Of a stretch of DNA of 64,000 nucleotides, positions 62,761 to 64,000 are shown one piece after another; position 1 is the stretch's first letter; each line of letters starts with the position of its first letter. Where the stretch lies: the NCBI GenBank assembly GCA_965153355.1, contig OZ231128.1, positions 1,674,001-1,738,000 on the forward strand, given 5' to 3'. A program made the position numbers and the translations under genes. Below the pieces are notes generated by a model. That model was not told the DNA's origin. It did no database searches and saw only the letters and a list, made by a program, of their open reading frames with translations. This stretch comes from Flaccisagitta enflata. Lineage: Eukaryota > Chaetognatha > Sagittoidea > Aphragmophora.

Positions 62761-62931
62761 ATTTCTAATTTCCAATCCAATCCAATTCAGAAAGAAAAAG
62801 AAAGAGAAAGAATGAAAGAAAGAGAGATAGAAAGAAAGAAAGAGAAAAAGGGAGTAAAACAAAAGAAAAAAGAAAAAAGAAAGAGAAACAAAGTAAAAAC
62901 GAAAAAGAGACTTCCATGATTATATCTTCAC

Positions 62932-63018
62932 CAACAGCCTTCTTGACCATCTCAGCCATTTCAATCAAATCATCGGTTTTCATCGCTGCTTTTCTGAAGG
63001 ATTTCTTGATAGTAAGTA
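62932..63018 (-). CDS. Ser/Asp-rich protein gene, inferred next exon
   Basis: Predicted 87-bp exon in the frame that continues the upstream exon through a split Val codon (G|TA). The acceptor TTTTCACAG precedes it after a pyrimidine-rich stretch, and GTTG|GTGAAG is a fair donor, phase 1. It encodes LTIKKSFRKAAMKTDDLIEM and AEMVKKA, a plausible amphipathic helical segment. Beyond it lies GAAA-rich repeat DNA, so later exons would be below 62760 or were missed. No family recognised. Confidence 0.45.
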
Positions 63019-63101
63019 CTGTGAAAAGAAGACGAGTTTCAAGTTTGACCATAGATTCAAGTTTGAGGTCTGAAGTTGCCGATGCGGGATGGCGCCTTGA
63101 C
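63019..63101 (-). other. Inferred 83-bp intron of the Ser/Asp-rich gene
   Basis: GTCAAG donor (weak, lacks the usual purine-A-G pattern) and CACAG acceptor. Removing it preserves the frame between two coding-like stretches. A frameshift or an alternative 3' end reading through are the alternatives. Confidence 0.4.
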
Positions 63102-64000
63102 CGCCAATGATGACGCCAACATTGTTCAATTCCTCTTTCTCATCCAGTCTGTCCAAGAGTTCACCAGAATCAATGGACAGCGATTTGCCAGAGAAGTATC
63201 CCCTTTCTCCCATGGAGGAAATGTCACCGCTTCTTGTCCTTTCCGATCCTGAATCGAGAATGTACTCTGTTGAGCTCATCATCAAAGATTGATCATTGGT
63301 AGCGGATGATGTCGCGCCGGGATAATCCGATGTGGACGAGGCGATTGAAGCTTGATCATAGGGAGCGAGAACATACTCGGAGGATGTTATGGATGATTCG
63401 TCGTAGGATGAGACTGAGTATTCGTGAGAGGTGATGGATGAGATATCACTTGAAATCACAGAATACTCATTGGAAGCCATGGAAGCGTCATCATCATCAT
63501 CGGGAGCTATGATATAATCCGATGATGCTGATGATGCTTGATCATATTGTGAGTTTTCCTGGACGCGCAAATTGTGTAAATGTTCCGCAGATGCTGAAGC
63601 TGAATCCGATGAGAAAAATCTATCATCATCCGGCTGCATTGTGTTGTCATAGTTTTCTGATAAAATGTCAAGAGCCTTGGCATCCAAAGCGCGAATATCC
63701 TTTTCTTTTCTCGATGAAATCACGAAATATTCTTGATTTGTTTGATCACCAACAGTTCTCATACTAAAAGGTTCAATTTTATCGCTTCTGTCATCTGTGA
63801 TTGAAGCGCCATCTCGGTAGTTGGGATTTTCACAATCGAAATCACGCAGAGGTTGATAACAAGCATCATTTTTAATGACTTTATCAAAGGCACTATCGTC
63901 ACACGCATAGACTCCGCCCATGTTTCCGTTTTCATCGTCACCTTCACCATTTTTTGACGCCCCATCTTCAGAATAACGGCAACAAGATTCGCTATCTTCA
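63102..64000 (-). CDS. Ser/Asp-rich protein gene, 5'-truncated exon running off the window
   Basis: The frame is open from the window edge (no stop between 63921 and 64000), so 63919-63921 ATG is unlikely to be the true start and upstream coding lies outside. It reads EDSESCCRYSEDGASKNGEG at the edge. The body is rich in Ser, Asp, Tyr and Glu, with an imperfect repeat of the type SSITSHEYSVSSYDESSITS around 63370-63480 and acidic runs (APDDDDDASM). No signal peptide, membrane segment or known domain is visible. Many SS-D/E-Y contexts suggest a disordered, phosphorylatable region. The end is taken as GGCG|GTCAAG; reading on in the same frame would stop at 62980. Confidence 0.65.

Overview
The window is eukaryotic and almost certainly from an animal. 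It has spliced protein-coding genes, a BEL/Pao-class LTR retrotransposon (a metazoan-restricted group) and a very dense load of microsatellites, minisatellites and short inverted-repeat elements. I could not identify the species. The repeat load would suit an invertebrate genome, but nothing in the sequence proves that. Coding density is very low: two host genes are supportable, one complete and one running off the right edge. Most of the long open frames in the window are artefacts of (CT)n, (CA)n, (GTT)n or of minisatellites whose period is a multiple of three.

Layout. 1-7.5 kb: AT-rich DNA with microsatellites, two short inverted-repeat transposons with perfect 8-bp target duplications (2308-3077 and 3297-3901), a pogo-like remnant, a 77-bp tandem array and a 12-bp array. 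7.5-19.3 kb: a broken BEL/Pao element on the minus strand (gag, protease, RT, RNase H, partial integrase; 9739 to about 16.5 kb) lying between two nearly identical direct repeats of 2.2 kb (7529-9738 and 17016-19252). 19.2-28.9 kb: microsatellites, inverted-repeat elements and minisatellites. 28.9-35.5 kb: two fold-back elements (29500-30039 and 30163-30606), a long (CT)n tract, (GCTTCC)n arrays and a 78-bp satellite carrying a 348-bp transposon insertion. 35.6-50.3 kb: further dispersed elements, a 1.9-kb element filled with 10-11-bp repeats, 950 bp of (GTT)n, and 29-bp and 22-bp minisatellites.

50.6-54.0 kb: a three-exon plus-strand gene for a predicted mitochondrial protein. It has an Arg/Ser-rich presequence, an Ala/Pro/Glu-rich middle with about forty 9-residue repeats, and a short C-terminal block resembling complex I accessory subunit NDUFV3. 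54-62.7 kb: remnants, microsatellites and a 2.9-kb inverted repeat whose loop holds a third fold-back element. 62.9-64 kb: the 3' part of a Ser/Asp-rich gene on the minus strand, unrecognised.

The most interesting signal is a pair of dispersed families sharing one design. Family A (about 20 copies) begins with a short hairpin whose stem sequence differs between subfamilies but stays paired. It ends with a further copy of one stem strand before GGCCTTGTT, and its middle is a minisatellite private to each copy. Family B has near-identical 60-bp inverted ends within each copy, ends that differ between copies, small hairpins inside each end, and again a private tandem array in the middle. The genes in the window show no evident functional link to one another; the shared theme is repeat and transposon biology.
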